Origin: Halopseudomonas sabulinigri
Lineage (GTDB): Bacteria > Pseudomonadota > Gammaproteobacteria > Pseudomonadales > Pseudomonadaceae
DNA length: 64,000 bases
Direction of reading: 5' to 3'
NCBI GenBank assembly: GCA_011053055.1
Contig: DRHT01000052.1
Coordinates: 16,502-80,501, forward strand
Shown in pieces: positions 44,742-53,560 of the stretch (positions within the stretch are counted from its first letter, which is position 1; each line of letters opens with the position of its first letter). The notes beneath the pieces are model-generated. The model ran no database searches. It had not been told where the DNA came from and saw nothing but the letters and a program-made list of their open reading frames with translations. The position numbers were made by a program, and so were the translations under genes.

Positions 44742-45353
44742 TCAGTTGAGCGTTTCGACCTGCACGTCGCCGCAGTCGCTGGCGACCCATGTGCTGGTTT
44801 CGCGGTGTTCTACTTTCACTGGGCCGTTGAGCTCTTCGCTCAGACCACCGGTGAGCTGCTCGGAAACCTGATAGGTGCCGTCACCCCGAAAGGTTGAGCG
44901 CATTTCGCGACTGCTAACCATCTGCATGTCGCCTTGCATGGTGCCGGTAAAACCCTCGGTGTTTGCGCATTCGCCGCTGAACTCCAGGCGGTCGTCCGCA
45001 TTTTGCGCCACTTTAAGCTTACAGCCGGGTATCTGCTGCTGGGCGTCTGCTAATAAGGTGTCTGGATCGGTCATTTGCTGCGCCAGCTCGCTGGTAATAC
45101 AGCGTTTGTGGCCTGCGGCTTCGGCATCCCCCATCATTTGTTCGACCATGGCGCGCTGTTCGGCAGGCATATTGGCGAGCATGGCCTCACGTGCTTCGCG
45201 CATTTTTTTCTGCATGTCTACGCCATTGATCAGAGTGGTGCTGTCACTGTTCCAAAGGCCGGGTTCGGGAGCGGGTTCGATGTTGGCTGCGTAGAGCGGG
45301 GCGGTTGCGGTCAGTAACAGGCAGGCGATCAGGTGATGTGGGGTGAATTTCAT
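44742..45353 (-). CDS. DUF3617 family exported protein
   Basis: A 203-residue protein with a signal peptide (MKFTPHHLIACLLLTATAPLYA, cleavage after LYA) and a DUF3617 domain. Features are an N-terminal GLWNSDSTTLINGVDM, a Met-rich helical region (MREAREAMLANMPAEQRAMV), and Cys residues in KRCITSE, GCKLKV and GECANTEG that fit the disulfides of the family. The function is unknown. The ATG at 45353 was chosen over one two codons upstream on distance to the AGGAG-like site. A TGCTTGGTCA half-site matching the arms of the 45461-45493 palindrome lies 11 bases before the start, so a shared regulator is possible. Confidence 0.82.
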   Translation of the reverse strand: MKFTPHHLIACLLLTATAPLYAANIEPAPEPGLWNSDSTTLINGVDMQKKMREAREAMLANMPAEQRAMVEQMMGDAEAAGHKRCITSELAQQMTDPDTLLADAQQQIPGCKLKVAQNADDRLEFSGECANTEGFTGTMQGDMQMVSSREMRSTFRGDGTYQVSEQLTGGLSEELNGPVKVEHRETSTWVASDCGDVQVETLN

Positions 45354-45460
45354 GTGCACTCCTTGCTTGGTCAGGTCGATTAAATGAAGTCGTATCTAAC
45401 TATAGAAGCGAGGGGCGGAAACGCCATCCCGGTGTTGTGCTGTGGGCGGCAAAACCTGTG

Positions 45461-45493
45461 CAAAGTTGACCAAGCACTGCTTGGTCAACTTTG
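45461..45493. promoter_or_regulatory. Perfect 33-base palindrome (16-bp arms, one-base centre)
   Basis: The arms CAAAGTTGACCAAGCA and TGCTTGGTCAACTTTG flank one C. The core GACCAAGCA/TGCTTGGTC resembles operators of TetR-type repressors. It lies about 45 bases after the ppnN stop and 108 bases before the DUF3617 start. No clear U-run is on either side, so a protein-binding site is likelier than a terminator, though an mRNA 3' hairpin for ppnN is also possible. Confidence 0.65.
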
Positions 45494-45538
45494 ACGCGCG
45501 GGTAAACAAGGCTGAATGCGAGCGACTGTCGCCGGACT

Positions 45539-46912
45539 TCAGCTCACCACCCGATAACAAGGCACATAGTCAGCGCCGCCCGGTAGCTTCATCCGGTGCT
45601 GGCTCACAAACGCTTGGAGCAGACGATCTAGCGGCTGCATTACCTCGGCATCGCCATGAATTTCGTAAGGCCCATACTGCTCGATACGGCGGATACCCTG
45701 GTCCTTGACGTTGCCGGCGACAATGCCGGAAAAGGCGCGGCGCAGGTTGGCGGCCAGTTCGTGCGGAGGGAGGTCGCGGCTCAATTGCAGGCTCGCCATA
45801 TTTTCATGGGTGGGATCGAAGGGACGTTGAAAACTTTCTTCGATGCGCAGCAGCCAGTTGAAGTGAAACGCGTCATGACGCTCGCGGCGGAATTGTTCTA
45901 CTTCCTGCAGGCCGCGGGTCATCTGCCGTGCAACTTCAGACGGATCATCAATGATGATCTCGTAATGCTGCTGTGCGGCTTCACCCAGAGTGGCGCCAAC
46001 AAACGCGTTTAACTGCTGCAAGTAAGCTTCAGCGCTTTTGGGGCCGGTGAGAATGACCGGGAAGGGCAAACCTTTGTTAGCCGGGTGCATCAGGATGCCG
46101 AGTAGGTAAAGGAACTCTTCGGCGGTACCGGCGCCGCCGGGGAAGATGATGATGCCATGGCCCACGCGTACGAATGCTTCTAGACGCTTTTCGATATCGG
46201 GCAGAATAACCAGCTCGTTAACGATAGGGTTGGGCGCCTCGGCGGCAATGATGCCCGGCTCGGTGAGGCCCAGATAACGACCTTCCAGAATCCGCTGTTT
46301 GGCATGGGCGATGGTGGCGCCCTTCATTGGGCCTTTCATTACGCCGGGCCCGCAACCGGTGCAGATATCCAGACTGCGCAGGCCCAGTTCGTGGCCGACC
46401 TTTTTGGTGTACTTGTATTCTTCTGTGCTTATCGAGTGGCCGCCCCAACACACCACCATCTTCGGCTCTACCGCAGGGCGCAAGGTGCGCGCGTTACGCA
46501 ATAAGTGAAACACGTAATCGGTGATGCCCTCGGAGCTGCTTAGATCGATGCGCTGGCTATCGATCTCGCTCTCGGTATACACAATGTCGCGCAGCGCGCT
46601 GAAGAGCATTTCACGGGTGCTGGCAATCATCTGGCCATCAACGAAGGCATCCGCTGGTGCGTTCAACAATTCCAGCCGCACGCCCCGGTCTTGCTGATGA
46701 ATATGCACTTCAAAGTCATGGTAGGCCTCAAGAATAGTCTTGGCGTTATCGACATGAGCGCCGGTATTGAGGATGGCCAATGCACACTGGCGGAATAGGG
46801 TGTAGGTGCTGCCTGAGCCGGCTGCACTGAGTTGTTGTACTTCACGTTGCGAGAGCGTTTCCAGGCTGCCCTTGGGGCTGACGGACGCGTTGATAACCTT
46901 CTTTGCTGGCAT
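45539..46912 (-). CDS. ppnN: Pyrimidine/purine nucleotide 5'-monophosphate nucleosidase (PpnN/YgdH)
   Basis: A 457-residue homologue of E. coli PpnN (454 residues), which splits nucleoside monophosphates into base and ribose phosphate and is stimulated by (p)ppGpp. Three parts are visible: an N-terminal DUF4478-type domain (residues ~1-130), the LOG-like Rossmann domain with IIIFPGGAGTAEEFLYLLGIL as the PGGxGT-x2-E motif, and a C-terminal DUF3412-type domain. The ATG at 46912 (MPAKKVINAS) begins the family homology; a 61-codon longer frame has no similarity and no ribosome site. The convergent side carries the 33-base palindrome. The start is separated by about 290 bases from the divergent molybdenum dehydrogenase. 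Confidence 0.95.
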   Translation of the reverse strand: MPAKKVINASVSPKGSLETLSQREVQQLSAAGSGSTYTLFRQCALAILNTGAHVDNAKTILEAYHDFEVHIHQQDRGVRLELLNAPADAFVDGQMIASTREMLFSALRDIVYTESEIDSQRIDLSSSEGITDYVFHLLRNARTLRPAVEPKMVVCWGGHSISTEEYKYTKKVGHELGLRSLDICTGCGPGVMKGPMKGATIAHAKQRILEGRYLGLTEPGIIAAEAPNPIVNELVILPDIEKRLEAFVRVGHGIIIFPGGAGTAEEFLYLLGILMHPANKGLPFPVILTGPKSAEAYLQQLNAFVGATLGEAAQQHYEIIIDDPSEVARQMTRGLQEVEQFRRERHDAFHFNWLLRIEESFQRPFDPTHENMASLQLSRDLPPHELAANLRRAFSGIVAGNVKDQGIRRIEQYGPYEIHGDAEVMQPLDRLLQAFVSQHRMKLPGGADYVPCYRVVS

Positions 46913-47205
46913 GCAGTTTTCCTGAAGCGGGGTACAACCGAAATGGATATTCATCTGTTGTCTGTATTCTCCTCGGGATGCGCGGTGTAACGCAAACACT
47001 GCGCGCTTGTATGGTCCTCTACGGAAAATTTGTTGATCTTCGCACTCGTCCGCCGCAAGAAATAAATAGGAATAATTTATTTTTAAGGCGAGCACTGCGT
47101 TACCGTAGTTGTCTCATTTTGGTCAAAAAAGGCCTTGGTACTGATTGAGGCCTATAGTTAAGAAACAATCAAAATAGCGGGCTGATAACCGCTAAAGGAT
47201 GATTT

Positions 47206-50037
47206 ATGTCCAACCGTGATATGTCCCGGCGCTCATTTCTGCAGGGTAGTGTGGTGGCTGGTGTGACCGTGACGCTTATACCGCTCAGTAATCAGGCCTT
47301 CGCCGCATTGAAGGAAGAGAGCGTAACCATGCCTTCCGAGCAGTGGCTTGGCACCAATGGTAAGGCTCGATCGCGTAATGACGCCTTGTCCAAGGTGTGT
47401 GGCGGCAAAGTGTTTGCACGTGATATCCGTGCCAAGGATATGCCCGGCTGGCCCGAGCAGCAGGGGCACGCCATGCTGCTGAAAATAACCAAGGCTGATC
47501 ATATCTACGCGGGCATGGACTTGAGTTGGCTCGGTGCTGAGCTGCAGCCGGATCGGATCGTGACAGCCGAAGACCTGGCTAACGACGGTATCGCTTTCCC
47601 GCAAGACCATGGCCCTGATCCGTTGTTGCCGGTGGGCCAAGTACCGATGTTTATCGGTCATCCGGTGGCCATTTTGATCTGGAATGACTTTGAGTGCTTT
47701 CGTCAGGCCAAGGCCAAACTCAAGTTCAATGACAAAGCCATTCGTTATGGCGCCAAGGCTGAGCTTTATCAAACCGACCCCTACGGCAGCTTTCGCTATG
47801 TGCGGGTAGGCGGTGCCACTTCTGCCGATGAAGACGAGTTTGCCAGCCTTAAGGATTCGATACTTTTCCCGATGTTGCGCAACCGTCGCCCAGTGTGGGA
47901 TTCCCAACCCGATCTGCACGGCGATCTGACCGAGAGAGGGCTGTATTACGCTGGCCGTATCAAGCAACAGATAGATGCTCCGCCAGACAATTGGCTGGTA
48001 TTTGATGAGCGCTATAAAACGCCATCGATCGAGCCCGCCGCCCTGGAGCCGGACAACGGCAATGGTTGGTACGACACGGTGAGCAAAACACTGCATTTTG
48101 TGGTGGCAACCCAGTGCCCGCTGGAAGCGGCAACTGAAACCGCAAAGATGATCGCGCCGTCGCGGTTTGCCCTGAATAACCTGAAAATACATCCGGGTTA
48201 TACCGTTGGCTACGGCTCCAAGGACCACAATATATTCGTTTACTACGCGGCCCTCGCGGCACTGTACGGTGCCGGTGTGCCAGTGCGTCTGGCCAACGAT
48301 CGTTATGAGCAGTTTCAGAGTGGTATCAAGCGGCACCCGTTCGACATTCGCTATCAGCTGGCAGTCGATAAGACTGATTACAGCTTCAAGATTTTTCGCG
48401 CCGAGATGAGCGTCGACGGTGGCGGACGAGCCAACTATAGCTCCTCGGTGGCGGCGGTTGGCGCTACCGCAGCGCAGTCAATCTACTATATGCCTCAGAA
48501 TGATTTGCAGGTGACGGCCTACCACTCACGCGGCGTGGAAGCCGGGTCAATGCGTGGCTACGGTACGCTGCAAAGCATGGCGTCCACCGAAATGATGGTC
48601 GATGAAATTGCCGATCGGCTGGGCATTGACGCAATCGTGCTACGCAAGAAAAACGCCATGGTTTCAGGTACAAAAAACACTCAAGGCGCGATACCTGCTG
48701 GCGCGTTACGGCTGCACGAAATTCTGGATAAAGCCGCCGTCCATGAGGTTTGGAAGAACCGCCATGCACTCAAGCAACAGCGCGAGGCGCAGGACCCGTA
48801 CCATTGGCACGGCGTGGGCTTCGCCATCTGCCAAAAGGACTTTGGTACCGGCTCTGAAGCGCCGATGGCCAGTGTTGAATTCACTGCCGATGGGCACATT
48901 AGCCTGCGTCATATCGGTATAGAAATCGGTACGGGTATGTCGACTTCGCAAGCGCTTGTCGTCGCTGACTTTCTGGGTAGCCCGGCAAGCGAAGTGACCA
49001 CCGGCGAAACCCAGTGGGATGAGCTACAGCTGACCACCGGCGGAAATCCTTACACCATGAGCCAGGCTGAGCAGAATAACTTCCTGCTTGATCCGCGCTG
49101 GGTGGGCAAGCTGGCATCGGCATCGTCGGCCAGTAACTCCGCTTACTATTTCAGTCATGCCACCCGTGAAGCCGCGCGCGTACTGTTCAACCACGGTTTG
49201 TGGCCAGCGGCCCTGCATATCTGGAGTCAAGGCCCGTACGGAGGGCAAGCCAACCCCTACGTCGTACGCCGGGAAGATGCCAACTGGGTGGATGGTCAGC
49301 TTACGGCTAACGGTATGCAGCCGCTGAGTTTTGCGCAGCTGGCCAAGCACGCCCACGACCTAGGGCTTATCACCGGTGCCACCGTGCACGGCTTTAATCG
49401 CTGGAGCTGGGCTGAATCCGAGTTTGAAATTGGCAAGACGCGTGTGCGTCTGCCGCTTGATGGTTTGGCGGTCAAGTACGGTGACGGCGCGGCGAGTGAG
49501 AAGCAGGCGCAGATGAATAGCGCAGGCTTTCACTTGCTGGATCGCAAGACGGTGCATTATCCCGATGTTCAGCTGAACAATGCCGCGGTGACTTACTACA
49601 GCCCGGTGGCGACTCTGGTGGAAGTAAAGGTTAACAAGGGCACTGGGGAGGTACAGGTACTCAACCATCACTCATGGATCGAGTGTGGCCGCGTGCTAGT
49701 AGAAGAGCTGGTGAAAGGCCAGTTGGAAGGGGGCGTAGCAATGGGCATTGGCCATGCGCTGATGGAAGAAATGCCGCTGTACGAAGGCGGGCCCGGAGAA
49801 GGTGACTGGAATTTCAATCGCTACCGCCTGCCGATGGCGCGGCACGTGGCGGTATGGAAACAGACGTCAGAAATCCTGCCGCCGCTGTCACGCAGTGATC
49901 CAGCCAAAGGCATTGCCGAAGTGGTGATGATCCCGGTAGTTGGCGCTATCGGCAACGCTGTTGCTCACGCTATCGGTAAGCGGGTTCGCGACCTGCCTCT
50001 CACTTCTACGCGCATTAAGGAGGCCCTCAATGGCTAA
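47206..50037 (+). CDS. Periplasmic xanthine-dehydrogenase-family molybdopterin subunit (IorB/AldH-like)
   Basis: A 943-residue molybdenum-cofactor subunit of the isoquinoline-1-oxidoreductase/aldehyde oxidase branch. A Tat signal is present (SRRSFLQGSVVAGVTVTLI). The fold is complete: two substrate-binding halves and the Mo-binding stretches RGVEAGSMRGYGTLQSMAS, GVGFAICQKDFGTGSE and EIGTGMSTSQALVVADFLG. The Glu of the C-terminal PAKGIAEVVMIPV is the expected catalytic base position. AAAGGA precedes the ATG by nine bases. It is the first gene of a trio with the 2Fe-2S and cytochrome c subunits and has no FAD subunit, so electrons leave through haem. The substrate is probably an aldehyde or N-heterocycle. 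Confidence 0.92.
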   Translation: MSNRDMSRRSFLQGSVVAGVTVTLIPLSNQAFAALKEESVTMPSEQWLGTNGKARSRNDALSKVCGGKVFARDIRAKDMPGWPEQQGHAMLLKITKADHIYAGMDLSWLGAELQPDRIVTAEDLANDGIAFPQDHGPDPLLPVGQVPMFIGHPVAILIWNDFECFRQAKAKLKFNDKAIRYGAKAELYQTDPYGSFRYVRVGGATSADEDEFASLKDSILFPMLRNRRPVWDSQPDLHGDLTERGLYYAGRIKQQIDAPPDNWLVFDERYKTPSIEPAALEPDNGNGWYDTVSKTLHFVVATQCPLEAATETAKMIAPSRFALNNLKIHPGYTVGYGSKDHNIFVYYAALAALYGAGVPVRLANDRYEQFQSGIKRHPFDIRYQLAVDKTDYSFKIFRAEMSVDGGGRANYSSSVAAVGATAAQSIYYMPQNDLQVTAYHSRGVEAGSMRGYGTLQSMASTEMMVDEIADRLGIDAIVLRKKNAMVSGTKNTQGAIPAGALRLHEILDKAAVHEVWKNRHALKQQREAQDPYHWHGVGFAICQKDFGTGSEAPMASVEFTADGHISLRHIGIEIGTGMSTSQALVVADFLGSPASEVTTGETQWDELQLTTGGNPYTMSQAEQNNFLLDPRWVGKLASASSASNSAYYFSHATREAARVLFNHGLWPAALHIWSQGPYGGQANPYVVRREDANWVDGQLTANGMQPLSFAQLAKHAHDLGLITGATVHGFNRWSWAESEFEIGKTRVRLPLDGLAVKYGDGAASEKQAQMNSAGFHLLDRKTVHYPDVQLNNAAVTYYSPVATLVEVKVNKGTGEVQVLNHHSWIECGRVLVEELVKGQLEGGVAMGIGHALMEEMPLYEGGPGEGDWNFNRYRLPMARHVAVWKQTSEILPPLSRSDPAKGIAEVVMIPVVGAIGNAVAHAIGKRVRDLPLTSTRIKEALNG

Positions 50038-50569
50038 TCGTTCGCTGCAACTGACTCTAAATGGTAATGCCGCCGAACCGGTGGACATCCCCGATGATCT
50101 GCTGATGATCGATTACCTGCACGAATACAAGAACCTGACCGGCTCTCGCCTGGGCTGCGGCCAGGGTATTTGCCATGCCTGTGTGGTCATCGTCGATAAC
50201 CCAGACGGTACCAGCGAGGAGGTACGCACCTGCATTACGGGCGCGCATTATTTCGCCGGCAAGCGCGTGCGCACCATTGAAGGCCACGCGACGCGCGATG
50301 ACGAAGGTAAGGTCACCCAGCTCAATCCGATTCAGCAGCGCTTTGTTGATGAGTTCGCCTTTCAGTGCAGTTATTGCGCGCCGGGCTTTGTGAATGCGGC
50401 GACGGTGCTGGTAGAAAAACTGCAGCGCCAGCCAGTTGCGAAAAGCCAGCTTGAGAAGGTCGTGGAGGATAGCTTGGGTCATCACATCTGCCGCTGTACC
50501 GGCTATGTGCGGTATTTCAGCGCGACGCGCAATGTGCTGACCGAGCTCGGCTTGGTCAGGGAGGGTTGA
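50030..50569 (+). CDS. 2Fe-2S subunit of the molybdenum dehydrogenase
   Basis: A 179-residue (2Fe-2S)2 protein of the CoxS/IorA family. The plant-type ferredoxin cluster ligands are in GCGQGICHACVV and VRTC; the second, helical cluster domain has QCSYCAPGF and CRCTGY. It transfers electrons between the molybdenum subunit and the cytochrome. It has no signal peptide of its own, so it is probably carried across the membrane with the Tat-exported partner. The ATG at 50030 overlaps the large subunit's stop by eight bases; a longer frame has no homology. The downstream cytochrome starts two bases after its stop. Confidence 0.92.
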   Translation: MANRSLQLTLNGNAAEPVDIPDDLLMIDYLHEYKNLTGSRLGCGQGICHACVVIVDNPDGTSEEVRTCITGAHYFAGKRVRTIEGHATRDDEGKVTQLNPIQQRFVDEFAFQCSYCAPGFVNAATVLVEKLQRQPVAKSQLEKVVEDSLGHHICRCTGYVRYFSATRNVLTELGLVREG

Positions 50570-50571
50570 AT

Positions 50572-51792
50572 ATGAAATACCCATTGTTGCGCATAGCCAT
50601 GGCGGTCGGTTTGGCTGGATCAAGTGCGCTTGCCCTGGCGGAGACTCAGGTAGAGCGCGGCGAATATCTCACCCGCGCGGCCGATTGTATGGCGTGTCAC
50701 ACTGCCAAGGGCGGCGCTCCCTATGCGGGCGGGCTGCCGATCGACTCGCCCTTCGGCACTATTTATGGCACCAACATCACACCTAGCAAAGAGCACGGTA
50801 TTGGCCTGTATAACGACGACGAGTTTTTCGCCGCGTTGAACGAGGGCAAGCGGCGCGATGGCGCCAACCTGTATCCGGCTATGCCTTATACCTCTTACCA
50901 CCGCGTAACGCGTGAAGACGCAGACGCCATTCACGCGTATCTAAAAACGGTTGAGCCTATCGAGCGGGCTGCACCGGAAACCAGTCTGAGTTTTCCGTTT
51001 AATGTGCGTCCGGGGATCATCGCTTGGAACCTGATGTACGGCGATGGTGTGCCGCTGGAGTCTCCGGAAGGCAAAAGCCAGGCTTGGCAGCGCGGGCAGT
51101 ATATGGTTGATGTGCTTGGTCATTGTGGCGAGTGTCATACACCTAGAGGCATGGCCGGTGCGATGCAGGCGGATAAACGCATGATGGGTGGCGTACTTAA
51201 CGGCTACCTTGCACCGAGCTTGTTAGCTAGAGATTTGGCCGATCGAGGTTGGAGTCACGAAGATCTGAGTTCGTTTCTAAAGCTGGGGATGAGCGACCAG
51301 GGCACGATGTTTAACGAAATGTACCCGGTATTCCACAACAGTACCCAGTATCTTGCAGACGATGATCTGAATGCGATCGCTACCTTTCTATTGGGAGATC
51401 AGCCGCCTGAAGCCAGGGTTCTGAATGAGGTGCCGTTAGATCAGGTCAGCTCCAGTGCGCAGCGGGGTCGGCAGCAATATCTAAACGTATGCGCCGGCTG
51501 TCATGCGCCGGGTGGCGAGGGAAAACCGCATATTGCTGTAGCCATGCGCGGCAACACCACGCTACGTCTGGATGATCCTCGCAACCTTTTGCGGGTCATC
51601 GAGGATGGCATTGGCGAACAGAAATTTACCGGCTTTGAACGCATGCAACCGATGCCCGGCTTCGCAGACAAGCTGGACCAACAGGCACTCACTGATCTGC
51701 TCAACTACCTGCGTCAGACCTGGGGCGGGAAAGACAGTGATCTGGTTCTGGCAGATGTGCAAGCGCTGCAGGAAGAGGCTTCGCCTGAATAG
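50572..51792 (+). CDS. Triheme cytochrome c subunit of the molybdenum dehydrogenase
   Basis: A 406-residue cytochrome with three class I haem sites, CMACH, CGECH and CAGCH. The signal peptide is MKYPLLRIAMAVGLAGSSALALA. It resembles the cytochrome subunits of periplasmic gluconate, aldehyde and alcohol dehydrogenases, and the C-terminal domain of nicotinate hydroxylase NicB. It would take electrons from the 2Fe-2S subunit to the quinone pool or a terminal oxidase. GGAGG lies nine bases before the ATG at 50572; a TTG two codons upstream is less likely. Downstream sequence to 52348 has no gene, only an inverted repeat that may end the transcript. Confidence 0.93.
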   Translation: MKYPLLRIAMAVGLAGSSALALAETQVERGEYLTRAADCMACHTAKGGAPYAGGLPIDSPFGTIYGTNITPSKEHGIGLYNDDEFFAALNEGKRRDGANLYPAMPYTSYHRVTREDADAIHAYLKTVEPIERAAPETSLSFPFNVRPGIIAWNLMYGDGVPLESPEGKSQAWQRGQYMVDVLGHCGECHTPRGMAGAMQADKRMMGGVLNGYLAPSLLARDLADRGWSHEDLSSFLKLGMSDQGTMFNEMYPVFHNSTQYLADDDLNAIATFLLGDQPPEARVLNEVPLDQVSSSAQRGRQQYLNVCAGCHAPGGEGKPHIAVAMRGNTTLRLDDPRNLLRVIEDGIGEQKFTGFERMQPMPGFADKLDQQALTDLLNYLRQTWGGKDSDLVLADVQALQEEASPE

Positions 51793-52348
51793 CTCGCTGC
51801 ACATCGCGTTATAAGCCCGTATTCCGGCGGCTTTTTAATATAAGGTTCTTGCTTGCGGTAGGCAGGCAAGAACCCTGATGCCCTTTTCCAGTTTGGGGCA
51901 TATAAACGCTGCGATATGCCGCTCAGTCGCAACCTCAGCAGTACCGGTCCCCCTAAAACACCTTTGTATGTGGTACTCATAAATGTTCTGCAATCTGTAT
52001 TTTCAGTCACCCGCCAAAGGTCGCTGACTCAACGTCAAAGCAGGATTACCCCATGCACCGGTAGGTAGGCTGATCTAAAAGCCCATCATGCTGCTGAGGT
52101 AGTGTGCTGGTGTTGGGAAGGTAAGGGGGGCTGGTTGATTTTATATAGCAGCCCCAGACATAAGCGTGACGCGCTGTCGCACAGTGACGATGGGCAGGAA
52201 CCAATGTCTGCCTGCGGCCTCTACAACCATGAGCAGTGTTTCATGCTGGCGCTATCTTCAGATTGCGCCGTATGGGTTTCGGCATTAGCCAGAGGGCAAA
52301 CAGCAGCACTTGGCTCGTCTTATTCGCAGCAGCAAGGAGTTATCATCA
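51793..52348. other. Intergenic region with an inverted repeat, no supported gene
   Basis: About 556 bases. GGTTCTTGC (51844-51852) and GCAAGAACC (51866-51874) form a nine-base stem around thirteen bases, about 50 bases after the cytochrome stop; it may be a terminator without a strong U-run. Open frames here look like chance. The last ~100 bases should hold the promoter of the DUF465 gene. Confidence 0.5.
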
Positions 52349-52597
52349 ATGGGCATTTCGAACCATGAACTTCATAACGACTTTCCGCAGTACAGCGACC
52401 TTATCGACCAGTTGACCGAGCACGATGGTCACTTTAAAAAGCAGTTAAAGGAGTACGCTGAACTGGACAAGGAAATTCAAACGCTGGAGAAACAAAACCT
52501 GCCGGTTTCGGATGAAAACTTTACGCGTATGAAAGCCAGCCGCGCGCATCTGAAGGACCAACTTTACAATGCGCTGCAGAAGGCCTCCGAGGCCTAA
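52349..52597 (+). CDS. DUF465 family small helical protein (YdcH-like)
   Basis: An 82-residue helical protein of the DUF465 family. Helical segments are visible in DLIDQLTEHDGHFKKQLKEY and LDKEIQTLEKQNLPVSDENF, consistent with a coiled-coil hairpin. AAGGAG is ten bases before the ATG at 52349 (MGISNHELHNDF). The function is unknown. The next gene is convergent, and a strong bidirectional terminator lies between them. Confidence 0.88.
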   Translation: MGISNHELHNDFPQYSDLIDQLTEHDGHFKKQLKEYAELDKEIQTLEKQNLPVSDENFTRMKASRAHLKDQLYNALQKASEA

Positions 52598-52653
52598 GTA
52601 GCTCGCCTAAATCGACATCATTGTTATCGGTAGTCAGACTATGAATGGCTACG

Positions 52654-52692
52654 GAAAAAAAGGCCGGCGCCCCAATGGAGCGCCGGCCTTTT
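52654..52692. terminator. Rho-independent terminator, bidirectional
   Basis: AGGCCGGCGC (52661-52670) and GCGCCGGCCT (52680-52689) pair perfectly around nine bases, flanked by A7 and T4. It serves both the DUF465 gene and the pirin gene. Confidence 0.93.
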
Positions 52693-52701
52693 ACTTGGGA
52701 A

Positions 52702-53430
52702 TTACACCGGTGGCAATTCGTTGGGGCGCAGGTCAAACACCAGTACTTCGGCATTCTGCCCCTGATTAATCTCCAGCGCTTTGGCGTGTCGCAGTTTGAG
52801 CCCGTCACCTGCTTGCAAGCGTTGCCCGTTCACCGTGACCGTGCCGCTGGCCACATGTACATAGGCATGGCGGTTGGCAGGCAGAGTGAGCGTTGCATGC
52901 TCGTCGCCGTTGAACAGCCCCGCATAAACCCGCGCATCCTGATGCAGGGTGAGTGCACTGTCGCCTCCGTCCGGAGCCATAATCAAACGTAGCCGACCGC
53001 GTTTTTCCGCGGCAGCAATGTGCTGCTGCTGATAACCCGGCTGGATTCCTTTTTTGCTCGGCATGATCCAGATCTGCAGGAAGTGCACCGGCGTGCCGTT
53101 GCTGGCGTTGTATTCGCTGTGGGCAACCCCGGTGCCTGCGCTCATTAGCTGTACGTCACCGGGCTTGATCAGCGAGCCGTTGCCGAGCGTGTCTTCATGC
53201 TTCAGCGCACCTTCGAGCACGTAGGAGAAAATCTCCATATCGCGGTGTGGATGCTTGCCAAAGCCACCACCCGCGGCCACCCGGTCATCGTTGATTACCA
53301 ACAGATCCGAAAAGCCAATGTGCTCTGGATCATAATAAGAGCCGAACGAAAAGCTGTGGCGCGACTGTAACCAGCCGTGGTCGGCAATACCGCGTTCGGT
53401 GGCTTTGCGTAGCGTCGTTTGATTGGTCAT
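52702..53430 (-). CDS. Pirin family bicupin protein (YhaK/YhhW-like)
   Basis: A 242-residue bicupin of the pirin family. The metal-binding histidines are in the N-terminal GGFGKHPHRDMEIFSYVLEG and in SAGTGVAHSEYN, the sequence used by pirin and YhhW quercetinase-type proteins. The second cupin (residues ~150-240) lacks obvious metal ligands. YhhW can cleave quercetin, but physiological roles of the group are mostly unknown. The ATG has AGGAG eight bases upstream. It is divergent from a LysR gene 130 bases away, a common pairing, so it is probably the regulator's main target. Confidence 0.93.
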   Translation of the reverse strand: MTNQTTLRKATERGIADHGWLQSRHSFSFGSYYDPEHIGFSDLLVINDDRVAAGGGFGKHPHRDMEIFSYVLEGALKHEDTLGNGSLIKPGDVQLMSAGTGVAHSEYNASNGTPVHFLQIWIMPSKKGIQPGYQQQHIAAAEKRGRLRLIMAPDGGDSALTLHQDARVYAGLFNGDEHATLTLPANRHAYVHVASGTVTVNGQRLQAGDGLKLRHAKALEINQGQNAEVLVFDLRPNELPPV

Positions 53431-53560
53431 GTCGGGTACTCCTGTTTCGTTGTGGGCGGCTGTATTAAAAAGAGCCTTGGCCCGCTGAAAACAGATTACT
53501 GTCTATTCTTGCGTGGATTAAGATGCTGAAATAGGTATCACTGTCCGCTAAGGGGTGACA

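Noticed and set aside
47060..47082. AT-rich dyad (AAATAAAT / ATTTATTT) before the molybdenum dehydrogenase
   Set aside because: It is low complexity and common in AT-rich promoter DNA; no regulator could be proposed.
46913..47095. Longer ppnN frame with 61 extra residues
   Set aside because: The extra part is unlike PpnN, and the ATG at 46912 gives the expected 457 residues.
52102..52368. Open frame on the plus strand before the DUF465 gene
   Set aside because: It has no recognisable motif, overlaps the DUF465 start, and lacks a ribosome site.
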